DNA of 64,000 nucleotides from Hyaloperonospora brassicae (Eukaryota > Oomycota > Peronosporomycetes > Peronosporales > Peronosporaceae). The DNA lies in contig CANTFL010000550.1 in assembly GCA_947650285.1 (NCBI GenBank), positions 1-64,000 on the forward strand, written 5' to 3'. Made by a program: the position numbers and the translations under genes. This document shows positions 21,983-31,945 of the stretch, in pieces. The notes under the pieces were generated by a model. That model was given only the letters and a program-made list of their open reading frames with translations. It made no database searches and had not been told where the DNA came from. The stretch's first letter is position 1. Every line of letters begins with the position of its first letter.

Positions 21983-24493
21983 CTATCTATCTCCCAAGAG
22001 ATAGACGCGAAACTTAGCCAGTGCGTGCTTCATGGCAAGGAGTTCCTTGTCATGCTCTGTGTAATTGCGCTCAGCTGCTTGCAGCTGACGCGACTGATAA
22101 CAGATGACGCGCTCCGCGCCATCTGCATCGAACTGCATTACCGCACAGCCGATTGCAAAATCGCTGGCGTCACAGACCACATGAAATGGTCTGTCCTGAT
22201 CTTCAATCGCCAAGATCGGCGATTGCATCAAGCCTTGCTTAATACCATCAAAGGAACGCTGGCACTCATCGTTCCATGACCACTTGGCATTTTTCTTGAG
22301 CAGACAAGAAAGATGAACAGTCATCTTGGCGTAGTTGCGCGAGTACTTGTGCAAGTACGCCGCTAGCCCAAGGAACTTCCTTAGTCCCTTGACATCGACT
22401 GGCACTGGCCAGTCGGTGATCGCCTTGATCTTTTCGGGATCAGGGCGTACGCCGTGTTTACCCACGATGCACCCAAGAAGTGGTATTTCGCTAGCCGTGA
22501 ATATACACTTCTTGAGGTTGGCGTACAACTTATGCTTGCGCATAAGTTGAAGAACCTGACGAACGTGAGTTCTGTAAACCTCCACGTCCGTCTTTCCGTC
22601 CATAGCTTGGCTATGGACGAACACATCGTCGAAGTAACTCGGTGCGAAGTCTCGCACCGGTCTCAACAGATTTGTGACACATCTGTTGAATGTTGCAGGG
22701 GCATTACTCAGCACCTGTGTCATAACTAGCCACTCCCACAGCATTCCGCTGGGGGTACTCACTGCTGTGAACGGGATGTCCCGTTCACGCATGAGGATCT
22801 GATAGAATCCATCCATCAGATCCATGGACGAAAAGATGGTGCTCTTTGACATACCATCTATGATTACGTCCTTCCTCGGTATCGGCGTCTGAGCCGGTAC
22901 CGTTGCAGCATTCAACTTGTTGAATGCGTGCACTATCTGCCACCCTCCTATGGCCTTTCGCACACAGAAGGTCGGAGAGCTGTGAGGGGATGTTGATTCC
23001 CTCACATGGCCCGCTGCTAAGCGATCGGCAAAGAACTTGTCGATCGCTAGTACTTTTTCACGAGGCAGTGGCCAATGCTTCATGACACAGTACTTCGAGC
23101 ACGGTCTGAGCTCGATCTCGTGTCGAGTGCCTTTGTCGTTAGGCAACTCGCAAGGTACGGATTCAGGGAACACATCCCTGAATTCGATCAAATCCTTATA
23201 CAAAGGATTTGCCTGAAGTGGCTCCCAGGATTGAGACGTGTATCGCTCAATCCGAGTCTTCTCATCGAGAACACTTTCGTCCATCGATGAGCTGCTGAAA
23301 ACCCGTTCGTTCTCAGCAAATACTGTTGCCGACCGAATATCGGCCAGATACTCATCCTCCGTGACGAGTATGCAGATCTGCTTGACTTTGCCACTACGCA
23401 GATCACGCAAGAACCGTTTCGGTTCTAGCGTTGGCAACTGAGTTATCTCCGAAGTCAACTTCGGAGGCACAATCAGATCAAGCGTATAAGCGCCTACGCT
23501 TGATCCGTCATTAACCAAGACGTTCAACGTCTCGGTTTCTTCCTGGGAACTTGCTTCCACAGGTTGCTGAGGGCCTGATCCATCAGAAAGTGACTCTTGA
23601 GGAATTCCTTCCTCAAGTACGTGGGGACTTATTCCCTCGACGTCTTCTGACTGTGTGTGTGCGACTACAGTCAGGGACTGATCCTCTTTGGCCGACTCTC
23701 CAGTCGACCTACGATGACCATGTTGACCTTTGGTGGCAAAAGGTTTCTTACTTCTAAGATGCTGCCCGCTAGGCATGCATCCATGTCCCGGTCCACTCGA
23801 CTTATTCGAGTGGTGAACCTTCGGCGCAGCCTGTACTTCTGTACAGCCGCCGGGAGCTTGCTCCACAGTGTAGTGATCAACTACACTGTGATCTTGTGCA
23901 GTCGTGCTAACGACCGTACCGCAAGTGAGGCCATCGCACTCACTCGCAGAACATCCACACGCTTGTGGACGCTCCAAGATGTTCATCAGATGGCCATCTG
24001 ATGAACAAGCGGCAGGCCTCTTCACGGATCGATGCTGCCAGCTCACCCTTGGCTCGTATTTTCTGAGCCAAGGTAATCCCAGGATGACATCAAATTTGTC
24101 ATCCAGATCTAGTACGATGAAGTCATCATCGTACTGCTCGCCCTCTAACGTGTAGTGGATTCCTACTACACGTTTCTCAACGGTTATCGATGCGCCTGTT
24201 ACAAGGCGCACCGTCATTCTTGTGAGGGGAATGTCGCGCTCAACGAACTTGAGCCTACGACCCTCTAGTGACTGGCGTCGAACAAAGTTGTTCGACGCCC
24301 CACAGTCTACTAGGGCACGAAACGACAAATCATTTGTCGCTTCCAACTTCAAGGTGATGAGCGAAGCGTCATCACCAGGTGCAGATACACACAATGATTG
24401 TGTATCTGGACCAACTTTCGTCAAGAGACTTGCAAATTCTCTTGAAATTGCTGAATCAGTAGGGCGCTCCGCCCCTACTGACCCCGACCATTT
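21983..24493 (-). pseudogene. pol: gypsy pol: protease, reverse transcriptase, start of RNase H
   Basis: Pol copies the element RNA into DNA. The frame is -1 to gag and has no ATG of its own near its start; entry is by frameshifting. Counting from codon 24424: protease ALVDCGASNNF near residue 37 (DCGA in place of the usual DTG/DSG), a long low-complexity linker, RT with FSSMDLMDGFYQI and YFDDVFVHS near residue 596 (the YxDD catalytic pair), and RNase H from VCDASDFAIG near residue 751. A TAG at 21983-21985 cuts RNase H right after VYLLGDR; the same frame continues beyond it, so this is a point mutation. Confidence 0.92.
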
Positions 24494-24496
24494 TTT
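24457..24496 (-). promoter_or_regulatory. -1 ribosomal frameshift signal between gag and pol
   Basis: In the last codons of gag the element's strand reads TCA AAA AAT, which contains the slippery heptamer A-AAA-AAT in the correct gag phase (24496-24490). Nine bases downstream begins an inverted repeat (24480-24457, CAGTAGGG..CCCTACTG) that contains the gag stop. Slipping back one base puts the ribosome in the pol frame, which is open from here without a stop. All three parts of a -1 frameshift site are present with normal spacing. Confidence 0.72.
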
Positions 24497-25629
24497 GATG
24501 GTCCGTCTTGCTGTTGCGGCTTCGCAACAGCGCTGGACCCACGCCCATTGCCCTTTCTGGCGAATGGTAGTCCATTTTGCTCAGTACTGTTTGGTACTGG
24601 ACGTGGAGCACTACACTCGTATGCGTAGTGCCCTAACTTCTGACAGCGATTGCACCTCTGCAATCGCTTGTTGTTCGAAGAGCGAGGTCTCTCGCTCTCA
24701 ACATAGCAGAGGTCCATTGGTTCTGGACCTCCGATCTCTTGTCGTCTCGGTGGACGATAAGAGTTTGAGCTAGCATGAGCCTGTCTCATGCTAAAGTCTT
24801 CCTGTTCCGGGGCTAATATCGCTTCTTCAAGCGTATTCAGCTCTAGGCGGAACAGGTGGCTCCTGACGGGCCCTTCTGCGAGCCCTTGCATGAACACCGT
24901 AATCAACGTGTGTTCATGGACTGGGTTGGCAGTTATACTACTCGCAAGGAGTCGTATATGTTGTGCGTAAGCGTGCACATCACGCTTACCCTGCTTGAGT
25001 TTCAGGAGCTCTGAACGAGCCCTGAACTCAGCCCGTGGCGGCTCAAACGTTTGTCTGAGACGGGACTTGAAGTCATCTAGCGACCTAAACACGTTTGGGT
25101 CGCTACTCTCGAGTCCCAGGGACCAAGTTTTGGCACGCCCTGCCAAGTGGGTCTGAGCAAATGTGAGATTCATTTGCTCATCTTCGACGCGACGAGCCCT
25201 TAGGGCTCTGTCGAGTTCGACAAACCATAGTAACAGGGAGTCCTCCTGGACTCCACTGTACTTGGAGATGTCAACTTTCATGACCTCGGGACGACGCGCA
25301 TGCGCCGTCCCGCCCACAGCAGCATGGAATTGCTGCTGTCTCAACAGCTCTGTCTATTGAGCACCGATTTCTCTCAACTGCTCGGCATGTTGAGAGCCTT
25401 GCTGGTGAAGCAAGGCTACTTTCTCCCTTTCGTTGACAAGTTCATGTTGTATAAACTTGGCTATAGCGGCATGTTGTTGGTCTCTGTCTAGAGACTCCAA
25501 CATGGCGCTAATGGAGAGTTCGCCTACGGTAGAACTCATTCGTTCTACCGCACCCCATTCGATGTCACTCAAATGGGTAAACCCTTCACGCGTGACGTGA
25601 AAGGTCTCTTCATCATCCAACATGTTCAT
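24475..25629 (-). pseudogene. gag: gypsy gag (capsid and nucleocapsid), one internal stop
   Basis: Gag forms the virus-like particle and packages element RNA. From ATG 25629 (MNMLDDEE) the frame is open except for one TAG at 25354-25356, giving a 384-residue protein if that stop is ignored. The central part (KVDISKYSGVQEDSLLLWF, then DDFKSRLRQTFEPP) matches the retrotransposon-gag capsid domain. The zinc knuckle CNRCQKLGHYAYEC (C-x2-C-x4-H-x4-C) follows, then a basic Gly/Lys tail. The natural stop is TAG 24475-24477. The ATG sits inside an 11-bp inverted repeat (25614-25637). Confidence 0.9.
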
Positions 25630-25663
25630 GTTGGATGTTAAGGTCCTTGGAAGGACTACAAAG

Positions 25664-25671
25664 TGCTACCA
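25664..25671 (-). promoter_or_regulatory. tRNA primer binding site
   Basis: Two bases inside the 5' LTR the element's strand reads TGGTAGCA. TGG pairs with a tRNA 3' CCA, and the eight bases fit the acceptor end of eukaryotic initiator Met tRNA; the following bases (CTTTGTAG) do not clearly extend that match, so the tRNA identity is tentative. Confidence 0.6.
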
Positions 25672-25673
25672 GG

Positions 25674-26064
25674 TGTAACGGGGCACACCCTTGCGTGAAC
25701 TTAACGCAAGGGTATCGGTGCCCCGACGGACGTAAACAAGGCAAGCGAGGAAGCGTAGGTAAGGTAAAAGCAGAACTGTTATATTAATATAAGTAAGTCT
25801 TTTAACCACTGTCTCTCTGTTTGACTTAACTTAATTATGCTAATATAACTGAGTGTATGGTGACGTCTCGTCACCACTCATTGCGCGCGTCTTGCGGCGA
25901 TTGGTGGGTTGATATCATCAAGATATCAACCAATGAACAGACTCTTTGGTCGACCCTTCAATATCACCACTTTGGTGATATTGTTTAAAGAATATCCAAC
26001 TTCATATTCTTTATTGTCACTTTCCTTAGAGTGAAAATTCCATGTAACGGGCTGCCCCGTTACA
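25674..26064 (-). repeat. 5' LTR of the gypsy element
   Basis: Same length and ends as the left LTR, with 8 substitutions. In this copy the outer pair CGGGGCAC/GTGCCCCG and the terminal TGTAACGGG/CCCGTTACA are perfect, while the stem corresponding to 18430-18455 carries two mismatches. It should hold the element's sense promoter. Confidence 0.96.
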
Positions 26065-26069
26065 GCGTG
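26065..26069. repeat. target site duplication (right), GCGTG
   Basis: Matches 18086-18090 exactly and abuts the right LTR. Confidence 0.92.
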
Positions 26070-26279
26070 TCCTCATCTGAGCGTATGAAGTACGAACTCA
26101 AAAGCAGGCAGCACTTAAGTGCTTCTTTTGCGCTGACAGACGCTTGATCGTCGTCGCTTTCGACTTTCGCGGGCTCTACTTCTGCTTCAATCTGAGCTTC
26201 TTGTTATTCGTGAATCTGCTCGTGGTCCCCGATTACGACATAATCATTCACGCTAACGGTTACACCAATCTTTTAAAAC

Positions 26280-27470
26280 TTATCAGTCAGATCGCAGCAG
26301 TCTTCTTAAAAGGCGAGGCTGGACTGTCGATAGTCGTATTTGTGCACGCAAATCCGCAACTTGCGGCGCTTCGATGATCCCACTCTTGATACAGCAACAT
26401 CGAATGATCTCCCCGCCAATACTGTTCCAGCTCTCAGCTGCATAATCATTGGCTTCGAGGACATTAAGTCTGCGTTCCATGTTTGCTTCGATCAGATCCA
26501 TGCGCATTCGCATTGACAGATTCTTTTAGCGAGCTTAAAACAACCGAACGATACCTATACAACATACATGTAGGTTGAGGAGATCAATGTAGATTTAAGA
26601 CGCACATATATAGATAATGTGATTATTGCGTACCTGCATCGGTCAGCTGGATAGTGAAAGTCATGCTAGGCGGAAAAAATTCTCATTACCGTTGTTCAGT
26701 TCTCGTTAACCTTGTGACTGGAAGCATTTTCGGGAAGTAGCAGGGAATTTGCGACCATACATTTAAAGATTTAATGGATGCAGCCGCTAATTATAGATAT
26801 TTACAGTCATCCAGGCGTTTGAGTTTGCAGCGTATACGATGCCACCCTTCTCGATCTTCACACCCTCAAAGCAACTTGGTTTTAAAAACTTTTAGGTGAT
26901 GATAGGGTCCAGCTTTTCAGATCCACTTGCATTACAGCACAGATCAACTGTTATGCGTGACTTTACGCTCTTCTTACCGTTGTTACAAACCGTGGATAGG
27001 GTTTTGTTTAGTGGCAAGTCGTAAAACAATTCTGTCTCATCAAACTAAAGCACAATACTCGAAGAATACTGTTCAATCAGAGATCAAATTCTAGAATTTG
27101 CTACTTGCAAATTCTCGATACATAAGCTACCGCTCTCGCCTGTCAACGCGCAGCTTTTGATGTTGTCCTTCTTCTTGAAATTCTGACGCCAGTCTATCTT
27201 CAGATGACCCGTCATTCTCGCGCTCGAGAATGAATTTCAGCAGCTCCTCCTCGAACTCAGGATGATTTACACGTCGTTTCTTTTTTTACATTAGGGTTAA
27301 AGACGTCAAAGTTGATTTCTATCATGGCCATGAGCCGATGCATCGTTTATTTACTAATGCTGTGCTGGAGCTGAATGGTCACATAAGTCTGCACTTCGTA
27401 AAAGCGGATGTTTGGGACATTTTTTGAAGTGTTGAAAGACCTCGTACTTCTGCTCCAGAGAGAGGGATAC
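26280..27470 (-). pseudogene. Tigger/pogo-type DDE transposase remnant 2
   Basis: The order of a CENP-B/pogo transposase is clear on the minus strand. LSLEQKYEVFQHFKKCPKHP near 27409-27468 is the N-terminal DNA-binding helix; HPEFEEELLKFILERE near 27220-27270 is the second one. FDETELFYDLPLNKTLSTV near 26990-27045 has the first catalytic Asp, SRITVDLCCNASGSEKLDPI near 26905-26965 the following strand, then a degraded NASSHK block and, near 26283-26450, the C-terminal YAAESWNSIGG..II segment. Stops and shifts interrupt it several times. It is better preserved than the copy at 10570-12000 and has the same orientation. It lies just outside the right LTR of the gypsy element. Confidence 0.72.
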
Positions 27471-28969
27471 TTGCTTTATTGAGCTCATTGGTTGCACGGG
27501 ATTATTGTTCTTGGGTGGGCGTCTTGTATCAGTGGTGTAGTCGGGTATTTACGAAAATTGAATTTTGTTTTACCTTCCAATTGCCTTACGGAGCTAATAA
27601 CTGAAGTCTTTTGTATCTGTCGTCATGACGTTATCAGCAATTTGTGCCCCATGAGCTCTCCCATAATGATATGCTCTATGTCTTTTGTAAGTTCACATCT
27701 GTGGTTCTATGACATTGCTGAATAGATTTTAGGCAAATTTTCTGCTAGAACAACTGTCAAATCAAATGCCACGTATTTCATTCAGCATCAGAAATAGGGG
27801 GAGTAAGTCATATAGATAGGGTTTTCTTCCAGAGGGGCGAGTGTTAATCGTATCCTATATCTTACTCGCTTATAAATATAACAGTATAAAAATTCCTTTA
27901 TACTTGAAATGCTTGGTGACACTGTGAGTACTATATAGAGGGTGTCTCTGATAAAGATTCTGTTTTGAGAGGGGTGAGTGTATTCAACATTGTTTTGCCA
28001 TTGTATTTATAGGTCATGATATCACTTAAAAATATAACCAGTGGCTGCTACACGCGCGCGAATGTGGTAAGGGAGATTATACAAACAAGTTTGCAGGTTT
28101 GGATAGTGTAAGTAAGATAAAGAGAATTTATGATATGGGATTTCCTATAATATATACGATACTATCTTTCTTTCATTCTGAACAACTCTTGTTCACAATC
28201 TTTAGTTCCTCTACTGTGTATGTGTAGTTTTGAAAGCTCACACCCTTGTACTGTTGAAGTACAAGGGCCTACCATTTAATTAGTAAGAAGTGTGTTCCAT
28301 CACACAGCTATCTTTCGGAACGACGCGTAGAAAATGCTTTATAAGGAGTACGACCCGAAGCAGCATAGAATGATTGATACATAACAGCAACAATGAGGCA
28401 ATGCACGATATTGATGCTATAACGGAAATAGTTTGGTGCTGTCGTATGTGCTAAACGGATTGTAGTGGACAAAAATGGTGGGCCTGCATGCGTAAAGCTG
28501 ATGGGACGGTATGGTGGGCATGAACAAAATGATGCAGATGGTGGTGGTGATGTCAGTTCTGATATTGCTATTGTAATATGCATGCTGCAAAGATTGACGC
28601 ATTATAACTATCTGCAGTGGAGAACGCCAAGTACATAAGCGTAGCCTTCAGTTCCTCTTTAAGTGTATCGAATGTGAGACAGCATATAATATATTAAATA
28701 TACTAAGCATACTCAACCCCTCTGTCTTTGATAAAATAAACATGCGATGCGTACATCGTGAATCTCATATTTCATGTCAAAAGATGACGGCATGCCACTT
28801 ATTTTTAAGTTGTGAACCTGTGTATTCAATGTCGACGAAAGCCTGATTCAGCATTTCCGATTCGTGAAAATGCACTGTTGACAATTTGATACTACCGTTT
28901 ACATATCTACATGTAATTTCAATTTTTAATCCGTGTTGATAGTAAACATTGAGCAAAAAAAAGTTGACT
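27471..28969. other. AT-rich interval without a recognised gene
   Basis: No coding motif. An isolated hairpin at 28243-28251/28259-28267 (CCCTTGTAC/GTACAAGGG) is preceded by CACACC, the same start as the first hairpin of the gypsy LTR; it could be part of an old related LTR. Confidence 0.4.
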
Positions 28970-30182
28970 TGCAATAGAACGCGTTATAGACGCGTTGCAG
29001 CTCCTATCGGACCTCGTTAGTGGCTGGTCAATATACATAGCAAAAACTTTTCACTGTATATATTTGTGGCACCCAATAAATCACATTAAGGTATATATTA
29101 CATTCCAATTATACTTCTGCACAGGTCAAACCTCTGGAGTTGATACAAGTGCAACTTGCACTTCCGGCACTTAACTTCGACAACATTAAGCAAAACTCGC
29201 TTTAGCATGATCGTCTATTCTCTCCTGTATTCACTTAGTGCTTAAGTGGGGCTGCACACTGTATATCCAGCCAACTTTCGTGTCGCTTGCTCGGTGGGTT
29301 ATCCTGTATTCGCCGTTGTCCAACCTTTTCTAATCTTGGCATAATTCGCTCGCCCTCGATATTGTACACTAGTTGTCGCTTGCTCTCGATCACTTCAACA
29401 CACTCATTACTTTACTTAGCCTTCACCTTTGATTAGAGAGCTTAATTGCCATCTCCACGTCCACTCAAAGAAAATGACTTCACACCTTACGCTTACATAG
29501 ATCTCCTTTGTCGGACCATGTCCTATCGCGACGCCATGACCAAACATTTTCCTATTACTTCAAGCAGCCAAAATCAAGTTGATCAGACTCAAAACCTTTT
29601 GGACCACCGGATTCTATTCTTTAATTTTGACATTAACTGTTGCTAATTTTATTTGTGAAATTGTGATGTAATTTTTCCGCATACATTCGTACACTTCTCG
29701 CACCGCTTTGGATATAACAGTCGTTATATGATATCCTGGAGGCAAACGGTAACTTAGGACCCACCTTTTATAATGTCGCGTGAGCCACATCATCTTTTTC
29801 TATCACTCTTTCTCAGCAGTGTTTCCGTTACTATAAGCCTACGACATGTAGGCAAGCTTGGGGAAATTAAGCGTCTTTGTCGATGCGTCGGCCGCCATCT
29901 TGTCCGATGGTACGTAACGCGGTATAACCATCTCCATCTTCACTGATTACGTACAAAGTTTACTCACATGTCTATGTGCTTTGCCTTCGCAGGTATGCTT
30001 CGACTACCAGGTGCTTGATCGCAGTCTGATTTCTAACAGCAATTCCACCGGGGTTAACATAGCCATTCGCAGATTCATTGACAAGTCGCATAACTTACGT
30101 AGATCGCGTGCCGCGTCATATTCGGCGGTAAATATTGACCTTATTGTATACACGCCAACTGCTCCCTGACTTTGCATGCTTA
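28970..30182 (-). mobile_element. Ty1/copia remnant, 3' LTR-side part
   Basis: Reverse complement matches 7270-8520 in order, including the segment tgcgatcaagcacctggtag (30007-30026 reversed; 7411-7430 forward) and the aagatggcggcc stretch near 29890. It contains the copia RNase H end and LTR-like sequence. The continuous homology with the other copy is broken at 30182/30183 by the GATC-rich element and resumes at 31946. Confidence 0.6.
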
Positions 30183-31945
30183 TGTGGTGAAGTCACTGAT
30201 CAAATTTCGACGAGTAACGGTGGCTACACATTTGGGACGCCATTTACTGGTGGAAATGAGGCCATGGGACCTGGCGATCCAAACGTGATCGGCGATTCGA
30301 TCCAACTGTCGTCAGACTGATGGGTATGGAACGATCTGAGACGGGGTGATCTGGAACAAGACGACAGTTAGAACGATTTCCATGGAGCGATCTGGGATAA
30401 GGATCCGAGATCAGGTGATGTGATGTAACTCTGTGACGAAGGTATAACATCCTGCAGACCGGTGACACTCTCTACGGGTCTCCCAAAAGAAGTACTGATT
30501 TAGGTTAATTATGGACCGATCTGGAAGTGTGGATGTTTGTGGGGGTCCGTGGGACCGTTGTAAGAACTGTGGATGGTCCCATTGTGCGGATAAACCCTTG
30601 AGGATGGTATCGGACCATGTAAAACGAACGGAAGAACATATAGGACCGGATCGCGCTGTGTCGATCCTCAACGATCTCGAATTGGACATCAGATCGGTCA
30701 TGTTCCCTGCTGGTTATGGATATATCGATGATAGAGCTAATGTTTGATGATTTAAATGCTTGTTGAAGATCCATGAGTGATGTCCTTAAAGTCTAGATCG
30801 AAAGAGCCGGTGGAAGCCGGTCGAATTGACGTCTCAAAATGGATTTAGACACTTTCCGCATTTGGATACTATTTTGGACCTTTTGGTACCAAAAGTGGGT
30901 ATTTGATACCGTATTTGGAATTTGCTTCCTTTTTGGTGTCTAGGTACGATATCGGGAGTATTGGCGCTATCTTTGGAGTACAGGTCACGAGATTTCGACA
31001 CGTGTTCAAGGATGCGGTCAAGGTTAAAGGTGATATCGGTTTGGAGAGTGACCTACAGTTTGGAATAGGCTTAAGGATAGGATGGCTATTAGTTTGGTTG
31101 GATGATAAAACAGACTTGAACTCTACTTCTTCTGCACACGACGCACGTTCGCCTCCCCTCTTCTCCGAGCAAGATTGATTTGGCTTCCCCGGCGGGTCAA
31201 GTCACGCGTGTTTCAGGGACACAGAAGACAGATCTTGGATTGTTGGCCAAGATCGAGAAGAGCGATCTCGGGATATCTGGCCCGGATCGATCAAATAATC
31301 ACACTCAACTCAACTGCTAGGGTAGCAGCAACACAAGGAAAAGGACATTGGACACAATATCGCGAGACGGCTCAAGTGGTCAGAAGATCTGGAAAAGGCG
31401 TTCAATACAAGACCGAGCAAGATCGAATCGATCTACTGGACATATCGGCGTGTTTCATTTTGGCGAAACCAAGAACCGATCTGTCCATATTGCGCACTTC
31501 CGGTAAGATCAGCCGATCCTAAGACCAGATCGGACCGATCCCAACGCAAGATCGACGCAAGACTATTGTTTGCTGAGTGAAGATTTCCGCACAGCAAAGA
31601 TCCCGATCCCGAAGACAAATCGAGATCGGTGTGTATCAAGATCGAGATCGCGACATCTCCAAATAGAGATCGCCGCGACTCAAGATCAAGATCTCAGAAC
31701 TCCTGTTCGTAGTGTGAAGATTTCCGCACCGAAAGCGAACGCTCAACCCCAAACCCTAAGCGGGATCGACATCTCCCAAGGCCATTACGAAGAGATCAAT
31801 CCAGCCCCTCCGACGGGTACACAAGGTGAGCACAAGGCTATACAACAAGTCACGTATCGGAGTACCCCCTCCGTGAGTCGGCAAGTCTGGGCAAGTGGAA
31901 GATCGACACTCACTACAGTGATTTTTTGAGATCGACTTCACCACA
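30183..31945 (+). mobile_element. GATC-rich non-autonomous LTR-like element, copy B (nested in copia)
   Basis: 1,763 bp with perfect 12-bp terminal inverted repeats TGTGGTGAAGTC/GACTTCACCACA. It is closely similar to copy A throughout, including the small frame beginning MDRSGSVDVCGGPW (30511). It splits the minus-strand copia remnant, so it inserted after that element. The flanking five bases (gctta and cctag) do not match, so the target duplication has decayed or was never there. Like copy A it has a TGGCGCC-like motif just inside the left end and no transposition gene. Confidence 0.7.

Larger units (their letters stand above)
18091..26064 (-). mobile_element. complete but defective Ty3/gypsy chromovirus with antisense ORF
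   Basis: The element is 7,974 bp and transcribed right to left. It has 391-bp LTRs (TGTAAC..GTTACA), a primer binding site, a polypurine tract, gag, a -1 shifted pol with protease, RT, RNase H and integrase in Ty3/gypsy order, a GPY/F domain and a C-terminal chromodomain, the mark of chromoviruses. A 5-bp duplication shows insertion as a unit. The LTRs differ at 8 of 391 positions. One stop in gag, several stops and frameshifts in pol, and one stop in the antisense ORF make this copy non-autonomous. Its sequence is richer in G+C and in short inverted repeats than the flanks. Confidence 0.95.
18091..26064. repeat. array of short perfect inverted repeats across the whole gypsy element
   Basis: Perfect stems of 8-12 bp with 2-11 nt loops recur through LTR, untranslated and coding sequence. 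Verified examples: 18376-18386/18390-18400 (11 bp), 18597-18607/18617-18627 (11), 19280-19289/19299-19308 (10), 21545-21554/21558-21567 (10), 21688-21697/21702-21711 (10), 22597-22606/22610-22619 (10), 22767-22775/22780-22788 (9), 23476-23486/23495-23505 (11), 24274-24285/24288-24299 (12), 25614-25624/25627-25637 (11). The flanking genes and intergenic DNA do not show this density by eye. Confidence 0.85.

Noticed and set aside
24222..24773. 183-codon plus-strand frame inside the gypsy element
   Set aside because: It is antisense to gag, its frameshift region and the start of pol, has no ordered composition, and unlike 18613-20211 has no region free of sense coding.
30511..30747. 78-codon frame conserved between copies A and B (MDRSGSVDVCG..)
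   Set aside because: Its conservation follows from the whole element being duplicated; differences between copies do not favour silent changes enough to call it a gene, and no domain is known.
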